Shown piece after piece: positions 1-21,535 of a stretch of 64,000 nt of DNA. A program made the translations under genes and the position numbers. The notes beneath the pieces were generated by a model that was not told the origin of the DNA, searched no databases, and saw nothing but the letters and a program-made list of their open reading frames with translations. Source of the DNA: Leptasterias polaris (Eukaryota; Echinodermata; Asteroidea; Forcipulatida; Asteriidae); NCBI GenBank assembly GCA_037783415.1, contig JAZGTN010000009.1:8432001-8496000 (forward strand), written 5' to 3'. The number at the start of each line of letters is the position of its first letter. The first letter of the stretch is position 1.

Positions 1-790
1 TTTTTTTTTAAAGAAGAAAAAACACCTTCCACTGGTTTCAGTTTTGTCAAAATGTGAATTGTAAAGATAAAATGCTGACGCTTGATTGCACCTATTCCCA
101 TTATGTGTATCCTTGAAGTTCTGTTTGGATTTCTTGGATGACATGTGTGCTGCTTGTCTAATTATTTGCCCTTTTTGTTAATTATTTTCTTCTAGTGCAA
201 GGTTTTGTTTTTCTAGTAGTCATAAACAAATAGTTGGATAAACAAATAGGTGGAGTCCCAACCCCCATGTTTTTCTTGTTACACTGTACGCTGTATTTAT
301 GTTGAGGGTGTACACATGTTCGTGTGTTTGTTCAGTGGCACCTACGCTAAATATTGCCGTTTCCTTGATGTGGGGTGTAATTGTATTAATATAATTTGAG
401 TAATTATCGATGTAAGGTTGCTTTTTTAATTGATGTTGAAGTTTTCGTTTTAATGTTTACTCTGCCGAGTTAGACAAATGTTTAGTGGTGTTAGCGTTAG
501 GTGCATCTAATAAGTTGAAGGCCACATGTAGGGCGACCTTTTTTGTTATAATTGTTAGGGAGGATGAGAACAGGTGCAAAGAAAGTAACCCGGGTTCAAT
601 CTGAGGCTGTTTAAAGGACACAATCGTCAGCTGCAAAAAATTGTCAGGTCATCCCAGGTGACAACAGTTGCTTCGATTAACACATAACAATCCCCCCCCC
701 CCCCCCAAAAAAAAAATAAATAAATAAATGTACTTAACACTATCTTTTTCTCTTGTGCAGTTCGTATCCCCCCAAAAAAATAAAAAATAA
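1..790. other. DYRK1A intron, no feature seen
   Basis: AT-rich sequence with a poly-C/poly-A tract near 690-720. No exon with plausible splice sites and no clear repeat family recognised. Confidence 0.5.
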
Positions 791-1427
791 GGAGGAGCAG
801 TTTGTAGTATTGTGTGGAGGGGTTCTACTAAGAGAGATGGGTTGTGTTAAGTAGTTTTGAGGAGCAGTTTGTAGTATTGTGTGGAGGGGTTCTACTAAGA
901 GAGATGGGTTGTGTTAAGTAGTTATTGACGAGCAGTTTGTAGTATGATGTAGAGGGCTTTTACTAAGAGAGATGGGTTGTGTTAAGTAGTTTTGAGGAGC
1001 AGTTTGTAGTATTGTGTGGAGGGGTTCTACTAAGAGAGATGGGTTGTGTTAAGTAGTTATTGAGGAGCAGTTTGTAGTATGATGTAGAGGGCTTTTACTA
1101 AGAGAGATGGGTTGTGTTAAGTAGTTATTGAGGAGCAGTTTGTAGTATTGTGTGGAGGGGTTCTACTAAGAGAGATGGGTTGTGTTAAGTAGTTATTGAG
1201 GAGCAGTTTGTAGTATGATGTAGAGGGCTTTTACTAAGAGAGATGGGTTGTGTTAAGTAGTTATTGAGGAGCAGTTTGTTGTATTGTGCATATCAAGCAC
1301 CAAATGAAAAGAGGAGCAGTTTGTAGTATGATGTAGAGGGCTTTTACTAAGAGAGATGGGTTGTGTTAAGTAGTTATTGAGGAGCAGTTTGTTGTATTGT
1401 GCATATCAAGCACCAAATGGAAAGAAT
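791..1427 (+). repeat. 67-bp satellite, block A (intronic)
   Basis: About nine tandem units of 67-68 bp around GAGGAGCAGTTTGTAGTATT and CTACTAAGAGAGATGGGTTG. Two sub-types alternate (GTGTGGAGGGGTTCTAC versus GATGTAGAGGGCTTTTAC), and a third variant with CATATCAAGCACCAAATG occurs twice near the end. Confidence 0.93.
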
Positions 1428-1439
1428 GGTTTGATATTC

Positions 1440-1628
1440 ATCTCTATTGTCTTAAGTTCAACATCCAAAATGGCCCCTGCATGGTTTCATCTAGAAATAG
1501 GTCTCAAAATTCAAAAAGTAGCTCCACATATATACCTTGCAGGAAAATACTGACTGTTGAAGCGCCTTGAGCGTCACTGAGTGACGGATATGAGCGCTAT
1601 AAGAAGCCACTATTATTATTATTATTAT
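1440..1628 (+). repeat. Retroposon 3' tail with (ATT)n
   Basis: The end AGCGCCTTGAGCGTCACTGA, then GAGCGCTATAAGAAGCC and (ATT)6 at 1611-1628, resembles the 3' ends of L2/CR1-type LINEs and their SINEs, which finish in such a stem and a short ATT array. Its 5' limit is not clear. Confidence 0.5.
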
Positions 1629-2844
1629 CTATATCGAGCTCTAACTGAGAGCATTATATTCAATACATGTCGGAACTTGTTTCACTTTCAGCATTGTGGC
1701 TTAAGCGTGAGATTTTACATCAACACTCTCTCAGTATTAGTCCAAATTAGGCCTCAATTTCCTAATTCCAGAGACTAGCTGGTTTCTTGGAATTGCAGCC
1801 TCAAGAACACAATGGGTTCTGCATACAAAAGGGAGGAGTGTTTGGTTTGGTTTTTTTTGGTTTTTTTGTGTTGCGCATAGAGGCCTCTGCATTATGCGCT
1901 ATATAAATTTCTCTCGTATTGAAGATGACATCATACTGTTGTGAATTACTAAGTGCACAAAAACTAATTGTAAAGGTCAAACTGCTGTGAGTAGATTTTG
2001 GTTTTGATGACCGAGCCATTGTTTAAACAATTTTTTTTTTTTTTCTTTGTTGCCTGTGTGGACCTGTAGGCAGTGTCAGCCAGCTGTTACTGGATGTTGG
2101 TTTCCATGGAAACGTATTGGTTTTTGTGAAGAAAGATGCTATTTACCGACATGAAGCAAGTCAAACTATGTTACATTAGGATATGTCAAAATATGTTCTA
2201 AAATGTAAACAAACAAAAAATTCAAAAATGGACAATTTTTAATATCGGAATTAGACTACATTGTGTGTTTTGTTTCCCAGTATGGAATACCTTTAATCAA
2301 TCAGCAACCTTGAAATCATTTAAATTGTATATTACATGTAACTGATTTTTGTCAGTTAGTCTTAAAAATATTTTTTGGGGTCAAATACATCACTGTGAAA
2401 TAGCACTCCCCCCCCCCCCCCCCCCCCTTTGTACCACCACCAAAACAATTCAGAAATGACATTGCTTATAAGAAATTCTCATTTTTATTTATTGTAATCA
2501 TTTAAAAACAAAAACAAAATGGATTGTTTAAATTGTTCTTAAATCTGTTAGCGGAGTTGCCCCCCAAATTGACAGAACTGCCGTTTCATGAAAATTATAT
2601 CAGTTGCTCTAAACGTGTGATTCCTTTTGCTCTCCACACTTTAAAAAACATTAGGCTAACCTTTTTTTAAATATGTTCATTGCAATCGCTCTTAAAAATA
2701 GAAACATTTTATTGCTTGGTTTTATCTCTTCCTGGAAAATTGCCTGTCCATCCTCTAAAATAGAATCACTTTGTGAGATGATTTATCACGTAGTGAGGCA
2801 ATCAATAAATTATATTACATAGTCTGGCCTAAAATAACCATTAA
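1629..2844. other. DYRK1A intron, unassigned
   Basis: No coding signal. It contains T-rich runs at 1846-1868 and 2028-2044, a poly-C run at 2407-2427, and at 2296-2347 a 52-bp segment that is repeated inside the transposon at 2918-2970. Confidence 0.5.
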
Positions 2845-3279
2845 AGGGAAGGTACAACATGTATACGTTTCGTAATCACCCTTAAAACTATATGGCAATA
2901 AAAACTTACTTGGTAAACTTAATCAATCAGCAACCTTGAAATCATTTAAATTGTCTATTACATGTAACTGATTATAAGCATTATGAGAATCATTTCACTT
3001 GGAAGTAATGTTGTTATGGGAAAGGATATCAGTATTTATCGACCAAAATTTGAATCGGAGAAACGTTACTGTCAGATACGTTTCTCAGATTGTGTATTCA
3101 AATTACGGATTTTTATTCTTCTTGCGTGGACATAACCGCTACAAATTTTCGGCGACCTCTCAAAAACGCTACCACCTTTTGAAATATTTACAGGTTAGTT
3201 TGATTGTATCTACATTTAGATAGGATTAAAACAATCGAACGGTTCCAAAAACCAAAGGTATACATGTAGAATGTTTCCT
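2845..3279 (+). mobile_element. TTAA-type miniature transposon (AGGGAAGGT family)
   Basis: Starts AGGGAAGG after TTAA (2841-2844) and ends before TTAA (3280-3283). The right half matches the elements at 58737-59125 and 61974-62341 (AATCGGAGAAACGTT, GGATTAAAACAATCGAACG, CCAAAGGTATAC). Confidence 0.78.
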
Positions 3280-3689
3280 TTAAGTGTATTCCATGGATGT
3301 CATCCTATTTAATTTCCAGACAATGTTACCGTAAAACTAACATGTTTACGTGATCATAAAATGTAAAAGGAAAAAAAAAAAAAAAATAAAATGGTTTACA
3401 TGCGTGTTGCCCGAGGGTATTGGGTTGGCTGGGTTTGGGGGTGTTTTTTTTTCCGAAGAAGTGATGACAATGATCTAGATGGAGTTTGTAAATTGGCTCA
3501 GTGCTGCAAAATGTGCATTACAGACTTCGAACATATAAATGCCAATGAGTCTAGCGATTGTGTTTGTGTTGCAATATTGTGCGCAGTGCAGGCCTATCAA
3601 AAGGTCAACAAACTTTGTGCATATTATAAATTGAGGCGCTGTAGAATAAGAAGGTGTTAGACAGACTGGGGTTGTGTTGAGAATTAAGT

Positions 3690-4507
3690 TAGGAGCAGTC
3701 TGTTGTATTGTGTGGAGGGGTTCTACTAAGAGAGATGGGTTGTGTTAAATAGTTCTTGAGGAGTATTCTGTAGTATGATGTGGAGGGATTTTGCTGAGAG
3801 AGATGGGTTGTTTAAAGTAGTTATTGAGGAGCAGTTTGTAGTATTGTGTGGATGGGTTTTACTAAGAGAGATGGGTTGTGTTAAGTAGTTTTGAGGAGCA
3901 GTTTGTAGTATTGTGTGGAGGGGTTCTACTAAGAGAGATGGGTTGTTTAAAGTAGTTATTGAGGAGCAGTTTGTAGTATTGTGTGGATGGGTTCTACTAA
4001 GAGAGATGGGTTGTGTTAAGTAGTTATTGAGGAGCAGTTTGTATTATTGTGTGGAGGGGTTTTACTAAGAGAGATGGGTTGTGTTAAGTAGTTTTGAGGA
4101 GCAGTTTGTAGTATTGTGTGGATGGGTTCTACTAAGAGAGATGGGTTGTGTTAAGTAGTTTTGAGGAGCAGTTTGTAGTATGATGTAGAGGGCTTTTACT
4201 AAGAGAGATGGGTTGTGTTAAGTAGTTTTGAGGAGCAGTTTGTATTATTGTGTGGAGGGGTTCTACTAAGAGAGATGGGTTGTGTTAAGTAGTTTTGAGG
4301 AGCAGTTTGTAGTATTGTGTGGATGGGTTTTACTAAGAGAGATGGGTTGTGTTAAGTAGTTATTGAGGAGCAGTTTGTAGTATTGTGTGGAGGGGTTCTA
4401 CTAAGAGAGATGGGTTGTGTTAAGTAGTTATTGAGGAGCAGTTTGTAGTATTGTGTGGAGGGGTTCTACTAAGAGAGATGGGTTGTGTTAAGTAGTTATT
4501 GAGGAGT
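3690..4507 (+). repeat. 67-bp satellite, block B (intronic)
   Basis: About twelve units of the same 67-bp repeat as at 791-1427, same orientation, in the same intron 2.3 kb downstream. Units are very similar to each other. Confidence 0.93.
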
Positions 4508-4711
4508 AAACTGAACAAAAACTGTTGCCTTTTAAACCATTTAATTTCTGTATACTTATTTTGTTGGTATTCATATGAATGCCATTTCGGGTTAAATTCT
4601 AAAGGCTTGACTTTTTTTTTAATGTGATCATTAAGCAATACTCTTAGTCCCTTCATGTTTATCCAGGATCTGACAGGATTTACTTGACTAACAAATATTG
4701 TTTTTGAAAGC

Positions 4712-4756
4712 TTATTATTATTATTATTATTTTATTGTTATTATTATTATTATTAT
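4712..4756 (+). repeat. (ATT)n microsatellite
   Basis: Imperfect ATT/TTA repeats with one TTTTATTG interruption, directly abutting the inverted-repeat element at 4755. Confidence 0.85.
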
Positions 4757-4983
4757 AGATAGTTCCCAGTAGACGCCATCTTTACGGGCAAACTGCATTT
4801 TGGCATGCAGGCGCGTCAAGCGCTCTAATTATTAACGCAGCCGCGTTGTTCACTGACCAATCGTGCAGTGAGTTTTGTGAAATGTGCGCATGCTGCACGC
4901 CGTTCTCACGCGTAACGCTTGACTGTGTGTTCCAAACTGCCCGTAAAGATGGCCGATTTACGTCATACTGCAACCTATCTATA
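4755..4983. mobile_element. MITE with ~40-bp terminal inverted repeats
   Basis: The left end TATAGATAG...GCCATCTTTACGGGCA pairs with TGCCCGTAAAGATGGC...CTATCTATA on the right. The interior is GC-richer than its surroundings and CpG-containing. It sits between two ATT tracts, with a likely TA target. Confidence 0.72.
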
Positions 4984-5003
4984 GTTTTATGAAAGTATAA
5001 TAA

Positions 5004-13928
<8,925 letters not shown>

Positions 13929-14660
13929 CCACAGTGACGAAGCCGTTTCATACTCGTTGAGCATTCCCTGTGAACGTAGCGTACAGAATGCGGGGGAACA
14001 GTTTCTACTCGATGGGTTGTGGAAGAGACAAGGATAGAGGATGACTCCACTTTGTAGTAACACCTCTTGGTTTGTAAGATGTTTGAGATGTCACCTTGAG
14101 GTGTCGTTACTGAGAGATGTTTGACGCAGCGAGTATGATTCGGCCTCTAGTCTGTATAGTAACTATATTTTAGCTAGACCACGATGTAGATAAGGAACTG
14201 TTCTTTTTAATCAAACTGTTTTTTAAAGAATTGGCTCTGTTTGGATTCTCTGTAGACCAATGATCAGCCTTCTTCCTCCCTCCCCCACCCCCCCCCCCAA
14301 AAAAAAAACTCTTCCCCTTTCGATCCATGGTGATACTCCAACTATCCCCTTTAAATATGCATGGAAGATTCCTCCCAAAATACAGGGCCTCTGTGGTCCC
14401 ACTAACTGTGAAACACCCCTTGAGTGGTAAATAGGATGACCCAGTTTACTGGTTGATGGACTGCCCGAAGCCTTCCTCGTTGTAAGTTTGCTGTGATTCC
14501 CAATCTGGTGTTAAAAAAAAACATCCCTCTTTGATAAGTGCACGAGCCCAAGATCTTGCAGAGTGGCACTGTTTAAATCCTCTTCCATTCTCATTGTTAG
14601 GGTGAGTTTGTTCCTGCTTTGATATGAAATAAAAACAATTTAATCAACTAGTCTACATTG
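13929..14660 (+). other. DYRK1A: DYRK1A 3' UTR (proximal part) with candidate poly(A) signal
   Basis: Non-coding sequence follows the stop. An AATAAA hexamer at 14628-14633 is the first good poly(A) signal. DYRK1A messages often have long 3' UTRs, so a longer one reaching 15-16 kb is possible. A C-rich/A-rich tract lies at 14280-14310. Confidence 0.5.
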
Positions 14661-16680
14661 TGATTAGCCAGACTTCATGTGAGCGCCTCGTCATTCCTCA
14701 CGTTACCATGGAAATTACATCCTTCTTTATTGCCTGTTACCGTGGAAATGACATAAATATGCAGTGTTTGTCACCATGGAAACGATGGAAATGATATCCA
14801 ACCGTGCATAGTGAGGTACTATTGCAATGACATCTTGCTACAGTGAAACGTTATTATGGAGACGACAATGTTAAGCAACAAATTAACTGTGATGTGATTA
14901 AGAGAGACTTTCCTGTTTACAGCATGTTAAATGATCAGTGTTTGTGATTGCATCAAAGACTGTGTGTTGCCAATAGCAACCAAGGAAGAAGTCTCGGATT
15001 TTTATTACTCTTAAATCTCGGACAATTTCTGAACTACTTCTGTCTGACTTTAACTTGGAACTTATGAAGTCTAATCATCTTCTTGACAAAGAAGTTTTTC
15101 TTCACCTGGATGTGAGAATAACATACGGCTTGTTTAAATTAGTCTGGTGCTCATAATGTGGTTCACTCCTACCTTGTGATGTTTACCATTTCCATTAGGA
15201 ACTTGACAAGAATGGCTGACATTAGGATTCACTCGGAGATGAATAAAGGGAAAGAAACTGCAAAAGATGCAAGATAAGATCCAGCTGGATGATGCCTTGC
15301 ATTGCCATAGCAACAAAACAAGATGTAAAATAGCTGTGTATAGAAGACATCTCCAGGTCATGGGGATTGTAATTTAAAGAACAAAAAATCATGTGATAGT
15401 ATGCTGCCTGTTACCATGACGAGAACCACACTATTTTTTCACTCGTCTTTGGTTTTCAAATTCTTAGGATACTTCCCAAAATATGAATCCGTTTGGGCTG
15501 AAGTCTTCTCTCTTACATGTACATCTTTAAAAAACAAGTTACATGTACTTTAGTACAAATGGGAAAGTTTTTGAAATAAATGTTGTTGCAGTCATACAAA
15601 CAAAACTACACAGAGAAATATAAGAATTATTCTGCAGTGGCTGCAGAACTATTTTGATGTTGTATTTATGCGGATATTCTGCATTATGCTGTCTACAGAA
15701 TTCATTCAATATTCTGTATGGATCGTGAGTTACTGCAGTGTATTCTGCAGAGTTTTGCAAAAAGCATCCACTGCAGAACACCAGTGTACATGTACGGTTT
15801 CATTGATGGTGTTTATTTTTGCGGGAATTCATTTCATGTTTCGGTTGAAGATCTTTAGCCCAATGTTTCATCGTCATCCAAAACTGAATCCACTTTTATT
15901 AGTTTAGTTTTATGTTTATTATTATGTGGTTTTTACTTTCTCCTTCTGAAATGCTCAAAGTTCTGTTTAATTTGTTTTAAGTGTAGGATTTTAAACCCTT
16001 GACTGTTCTGATGCCAGAAACCCGAGGTGAAGGATGTTGAGGCAGTTAGTGTGGTGGTGGTGGTTGGGGCATTCAGTTACCTCATAGTGATAACAGAAGT
16101 GTTGTGCCAAGTTTTAGTTTTTTTAATATTATTTTGGGCCCTAAGCACAAAGTGTGACCTCAGTGCATTTTTTTTTAAACTCATCAAGTTATTACAGTCC
16201 TAGCTCAAAAATTATTCACAACCACTGATTTTCTTCTTAAGAAAGTGAAAACTTAAAACTATAATATGTACTCAAGAAAAATGGTTTCAGGTTGAATGGC
16301 TTCAAAGCTTAATTTTTTTTTTTTTAAAAGTACATCTTTGCCCTCTTAAGTATTCCAATTGAAGGGCAAAACATGCCGAGATAATTGAGTACAACCTTGC
16401 CCCGCCCCCACCACCATGACTTCATTGGACCTCACACCTGGACCCACTTTCATAGAGCTGCTGAAGCAGAAAATATTGCTTAACAATTGTCTGCTAAGCA
16501 GTCATGAGCAGGACACCAGTCACAAATTGTATGCTTGACATGGTAGTTTGGCTGGTAACCTTATTCTGGTAAGCATAATTTTGTTGTGCTTTGCTACTTT
16601 GTTGTGCTTAATCAGCTCCATGGCATCGATTGGTTTGTCTTCATTCTTGATGAATTGAGTTTCTGGTATTTGTCAGTTTG
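14661..16680. other. Downstream of DYRK1A; possible long 3' UTR
   Basis: No coding exon found. CATGGAAAC/CCATGGAAATGACAT words recur at 14700-14800. 15640-15790 is rich in TTCTGCAG/CTGCAGAA words. 16438-16625 is an inverted-repeat element of the family with CCACTTTCATAGAGCTGCT at its left end and AATCAGCTCCATGG at its right. Confidence 0.5.
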
Positions 16681-16835
16681 TTTCTACACTGTCTGAATTA
16701 GCGGCTGGAGCTTTGGCTTGATCGTCACTTGAGCGTGTGTTGAAGTATGGGAGGGGCTTATAGCAACACGCTTAGCAACAGCCGTAGCCGCAGCCGCTAA
16801 TTTGGCCAAAGCCTTAATATGTTATATTTGTATCT

Positions 16836-16968
16836 AAGGCCGTGTCTGAAACGGCGACTTCGGCTACAGCTACGGCTAGGGCGCGCGCGTCTGCCTATCC
16901 TTCAACACTGACAGACGCGCTGATCTAGCCGTAGCTGTAGCCGAAGTCGCCAATTCGGACACGGCCTT
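16836..16968. mobile_element. Hairpin MITE, 133 bp
   Basis: AAGGCCGTGTCTGAAACGGC...CTACGGCTAG pairs with CTAGCCGTAGCTGTAGCC...GGACACGGCCTT. It is almost fully palindromic with a CpG-rich centre and TA at each side. A diverged relative lies at about 16690-16816 (ATTAGCGGCTG / CAGCCGCTAAT). Confidence 0.85.
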
Positions 16969-17523
16969 AGTCACTTGAACATTGGCATTATGGGAAGAGT
17001 GCAACAGCAAGGAATTATGGGTACAGTGTATCACTGCAGCCACTTTGTTATGGAATTTTTTGTTTTGTAAAAGGGGAAACAGGATTGGTCAGTTTTTTTA
17101 AATGACTTCTGACGTGTGTTTTTTTATCACGCAGAATTTGGAACTGTGCAAAATGTACAGAAAGTAGTAGTGTTCGCAATTGTCTACAAAAAACCCACAA
17201 TCCTTGCAAAACGGTGTAGCCATTTTATGCTCATGAAATACAAGACAATGAAAGAAAAAATGTTTTTGCACGTTAGAATCTTCTGGCATTGTCGACCAGG
17301 TAGACAGGTATATAAGGATAGCTGTGGTGATCATCAGGCAGAAGTTGTAATCTAAAACCTTGTTGTGGTGCAAGGTTGGTGTTACCAATCGGACTTACAA
17401 TTGTTTCAGTTACAATTATATCATCTCTAAAGGGAAATGTGTTTGATTTTTGTCTGAATTCTCGGTCCTAGCAAAAAGGCAAGTGAAATCAGTAATGAAT
17501 GTTTGTGAATGACACACAACCAG

Positions 17524-17608
17524 CAGCCGATTTCACGTAACTTTATGCAATAAATCTTGCACATGTGGACTTACGCAGTTGCGTAAAGTTTTGTGAAATC
17601 GGCTGCAG
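17524..17608. mobile_element. Short MITE with GCCGATTTCAC ends
   Basis: GCAGCCGATTTCACGTAAC at left, TTTTGTGAAATCGGCTGC at right, 85 bp. It shares the GATTTCAC end with family B but has another body. Confidence 0.72.
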
Positions 17609-18637
17609 GCCTTAAACTTCGCTCTTGAAGGGGCACAGTAGTTTTCCTCTGGTGCAGGGGCACTTCTATGAGGAAAATGTAAATGGAACTTTGCAAAGGG
17701 CACCACAGCAAAAGCACCATTGCAATTGCTGTGGGCGCCGTGGGTTATTTCAAGGCCTGCAAGTAATATACACTGTTTTCTACAAAACATGAAAAACCCA
17801 TTTCTGTAAATTTGTCGAGGCTAGTTTATAAAGGGGGAATTACACTAAAAGCACTGTTAGTACTTCATGGCAAATGGATTGTGAAGTAGAATGTACTGTC
17901 AAAATGAAAATGTTGAAACAATCGCAAAAGTTTCTCACAGATAAACTTGGGAGCCGAACCCACCATTCAATTATTACAACGGCACCTGTTTGGGAAATGC
18001 ACCTGTTATAGTGGTTGCAGCATGGTTATCATTTTGTAATGGGATTTTAAAGTCATGGTTGTGATGAGTGATTGTATTTTGTGATCGAACCCTTTTCCCA
18101 GGCTGATCAAAAAGATGTAACCATTAATCAATCAAAAGACACTGTTTTTATTCCACTTATTATACTATCCGCAACATCAACAAATTATCATTTTAAAACG
18201 TGCCATGTGCAAATATTTGGAGACTTAACGCTAAACAGGGTGACCACAAATTGTACTGCTTTGCAATGTTATAAGTACATGTACGACTGTGGCTTACGTG
18301 TTTGACTGTGGCTTAATACATATGGCTTAGACAACGTTGAACTTGTGCGAAATGACAAAAAAACAGCCAAATGTTATTCAAGCAATTAGCAATTCTTATC
18401 AGAAATGCAAAAGCTGTTTGGAGGTGTCAAGAATTCTCAGGTTGAAGTTTCTCAAAGAAAACAATTCTTGGAAAATGAAATGCAATGTCTACACGGATGT
18501 GTTTAAGGTAGAGACAGTTATGGGAATTAATAACAAGCCAACCAACTACTAGAGGTTAAAAAAAACAAAAAAAACAGCTTTATTTATGGCTTTATCATAC
18601 AACCGTCTGCACAAGGAACACTTTGGTAGCGTAAGCA
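17609..18637. other. Intergenic, mostly unassigned
   Basis: 17610-17790 is related to 5600-5750. The rest shows no coding or repeat structure that I can support. Open frames at 18072-18552 have no splice context or recognisable domain. Confidence 0.45.
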
Positions 18638-18785
18638 GGGGTCGATTTCACAAAGCACTAAGATTCATCTTAAGATGAGATGTCAGTATTACCATAGTGA
18701 TTTGTATTGTGACATCACTCTTTGCTAAGCAACTAAGATGGATTTGCACTTAAGATCAATCTTAACTCTTTGTGAAATCGGCCCC
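18638..18785 (-). mobile_element. MITE family B copy
   Basis: GGGGTCGATTTCACAAAGC start and CTTTGTGAAATCGGCCCC end, 148 bp, well preserved. Confidence 0.87.
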
Positions 18786-20064
18786 TGATCTGCCAAGTCT
18801 GTTTGATTTTGAAGAAAGTTCCCTGAAAATATACCAATCTCTCAATGTTATGAAGAACAAAATTCCCTTATTTGAAACTTTTCCCTATTGTGTTGAATGT
18901 AATTTGAGAAATCTCCCTAGTTGTTGTACAAAATCTCTCCGATTGCAAGATGCAAGGTCTTGAACTTTTTCTACAATTTTTCTTATAAAGGTAACAAGTC
19001 AATTGATAACAACACGGCCCAACAATTAGAGCTTCAGCTTGTAGTACGTCAATTTTTGCCCCTGAATGTGAATTACCCTGAAAGTGGCCCCTGATCAAGC
19101 ATTACTATTGGTACCTCCATACTTAAAAACTCTCAAAACGTTTTGAACTCTGTTGAAACTCAGTTGTGGAATTATTTAGATATTTTACTGATTAACCATT
19201 TCTTAAATTGAGAGGTGATTGGCAGTCTTTATTTTAAAACAAGCCTGATGTGTCAAACGTCCATGTTTTAAAAAAAATCTTTGACGGTGTTTTAGTCAAG
19301 TATCACCCACAATTTTCATTTGTATTAATAACTAATGATTAAGACAAAACAAAGACAATCTTAAATTGTTTTTTTGGAATCCCCACCATGTAACATTTTA
19401 TAATGGCCTTTTGAAGAAAGTAATTACTTTTTTAATGGTTTTTAAATAACGTTTAAAAAATTTAATGATGTTTTTATTATACCATTTAAATCATGAATTT
19501 TTAGCTACAACTGTTTAAATACCCTCATTATGCCCTTATGTAACTTTTATTTTTAACTATTGATTACTTTGATAATTTTATGGGTGTAAACAAATTATTA
19601 TTCAGAAAATGTTTCAGGGGTGATTATCTTTGAGAATATTCCTCGGAATACAAGTTGAAAAAATCAGTCTGAAAAAGAAAAAAACAAAACATTTATCTTG
19701 CTCCGGCCATCATTGTCTTGTACCCTCTACGCCATAGCACAATTAAACACTATTCCATAAAGGGGCCAGACTACTGACCCTTTCTACCTCTTTTTGTGAA
19801 CCGATTATTGGAATGCAAGATACCTGCATCATTTACATCTGTAATTTAATAGAACTAGAACTCGGAGAGTGATGATCTCAACTGCACTCTTGTCCATTAG
19901 TGGACGTGGCATATCAGTAAAACTAGATATGCCAGTATGGCAAAATTATCTTATGTGACGCGCTTGTTTGGCAAAGTGGGGCTGCGCACTGAGCATTTGT
20001 ACGGTTTGTATTGGTCGATCTAAAAGACGAAGTATCGTGTACACGAGATATTGTTTGCCTAAAT
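18786..20064. other. Intergenic, nothing assigned
   Basis: AT-rich single-copy-looking sequence; no exon or clear repeat seen. Confidence 0.45.
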
Positions 20065-20235
20065 CCCGGTTCATACTTCCTGCGAATGCGAACGCAAAGA
20101 GGATTTTGACATCACAGCTCTATTTTCACTGCGAATGATTCGCAGGAGTTGAGCACATCTCAACTCTTCCTAATTATTCGTTGCAAATTTGTGAAGTCAA
20201 AATTCGTTTCGCATTCGTAGGAAGTATGAACCGGG
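20065..20235. mobile_element. MITE with CCCGGTTCATACTTCCT ends
   Basis: Left CCCGGTTCATACTTCCTGCG, right CGTAGGAAGTATGAACCGGG; the inner GAATGCGAA/TTCGCATTC also pair. 171 bp. Half of a related copy is at 10080-10215. Confidence 0.85.
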
Positions 20236-20810
20236 CTTTATTCACAGAATGAGTTCAAATTGGGCGTGTACGTGTCCATACAGTGATCTTGTGGATTGCC
20301 TCTGGTTATATTTCCACCGTCCAGATTACTCCTGCTGAAAGCCTCCTGTTAAAACAAAACCCAAGTATCCACAATATCTTGCTAAGCCACTTTGCAAGGA
20401 ACCAGTTTTGGGCAATACTTTTCTTATTATACTTTGGCTGGTAGACGGTGTCTGTTAAGAACAATCTTCCAGCTCTGGGAAGTTCAGCCCATCTTAGAAT
20501 TCCTAAATAATATGTTATAGCCCTGATGGTGTCGCAGCAAGATTCAATGTGGTAACAGGTGTTGTTACCAAAATGTTTCCTAATTGGGGGAACATTGATA
20601 CCTTCATTGGGAGAAGAGGGATCTAATCGGGGTTGAAGTGTACCCCAATTGGGATAGTTTGGGTAACAATAAACCTGTTAGTTTGCTTTTCTCATTGATT
20701 AATTAGGACATAGTTTTCCAGTTTAGCCAAGGCATGACTTAGGAATACATTAATATTAATCAAGTAACTCACTTAAGGTTATCACAGTTGTAATTGTTTA
20801 CAGGTTTTTA

Positions 20811-21080
20811 TACAGCAATCCTTCACCGATCTTGAACTCTTGGTGGCAGCAGATATGCCTCCATTACTGCGGTGTACCTGGGTGGTACTGCGCTGCCTAG
20901 CGACTGGTATAAGGTTTGGGCTACACGGCGATCATTTGATCAGTCGCGGGTTATTGGACTTTCACTTTGCAAATCGCTTAAACCCGTCGCTAGGCAGCGC
21001 AGTACCACCCAGGTACCACCGCAATAATGGCGGTATCTGCTGCCACCAAGAGTTCAAGATCGGTGAAGGATTGCTGTATA
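20811..21080. mobile_element. Long palindromic MITE, 270 bp, TA-flanked
   Basis: About 95 bp at 20811-20905 pair with 20990-21080. Ends are TACAGCAATCCTTCACCG and its complement, and the inner end of the arm is CTGCGCTGCCTAGCGAC. The loop is about 80 bp. TA at both ends suggests a Tc1/mariner-type target. The 106-residue open frame here is an artefact of the palindrome. Confidence 0.88.
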
Positions 21081-21369
21081 GTTATATTCTTTTTACAAGC
21101 ATAATGTATTCATTGTTGAAACGAATAAGCATTCTAAGGGTTTATCAACAAACGAGGTAGTATTACTACAGACTGGGGGATCTAACACTCCCGAATTCTC
21201 CAAACTCTTATTCAGAAAATTGTTTGACTTTGTAGGATTTGGGATTGTAGGACCATATACAAATTAACCGATCATTGGGGCAGGAATACCGATCTCACCA
21301 AAGTCAAAATGTGTGGGTGCTGAATTATGATACAGTTGAGGGTTTGGAAGGTCTTTAAACAAAGACACT

Positions 21370-21535
21370 AGTAACTCAACTCCTGATTGGGTGAGTAGGG
21401 TTACTCAACTCCTGATTGGGTGAGTAGAGTTTCTCAACTCCTGATTGGGTGAGTAGGGTTACTCAACTCCTCCTGGTTGGGAGAGTAGAGTTTCTCAACT
21501 CCTGATTGGGTGAGTAGGGTTACTCAACTCCAGAG
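21370..21535 (+). repeat. ~30-bp tandem repeat
   Basis: Five to six units of ACTCAACTCCTGATTGGGTG followed by AGTAGGGTT or AGTAGAGTTT, alternating. Confidence 0.92.

Noticed and set aside
3391..3660. 89-codon open frame in the DYRK1A intron
   Set aside because: No domain, no splice context, ends at the satellite; likely chance.
4755..4983. CpG-rich patch with AAGATGGC (YY1-like) as a promoter
   Set aside because: It is the interior and ends of an inverted-repeat transposon; the YY1-like word occurs in both arms by symmetry.
20840..21160. 106-codon open frame
   Set aside because: Lies on a transposon palindrome and changes character at its end.
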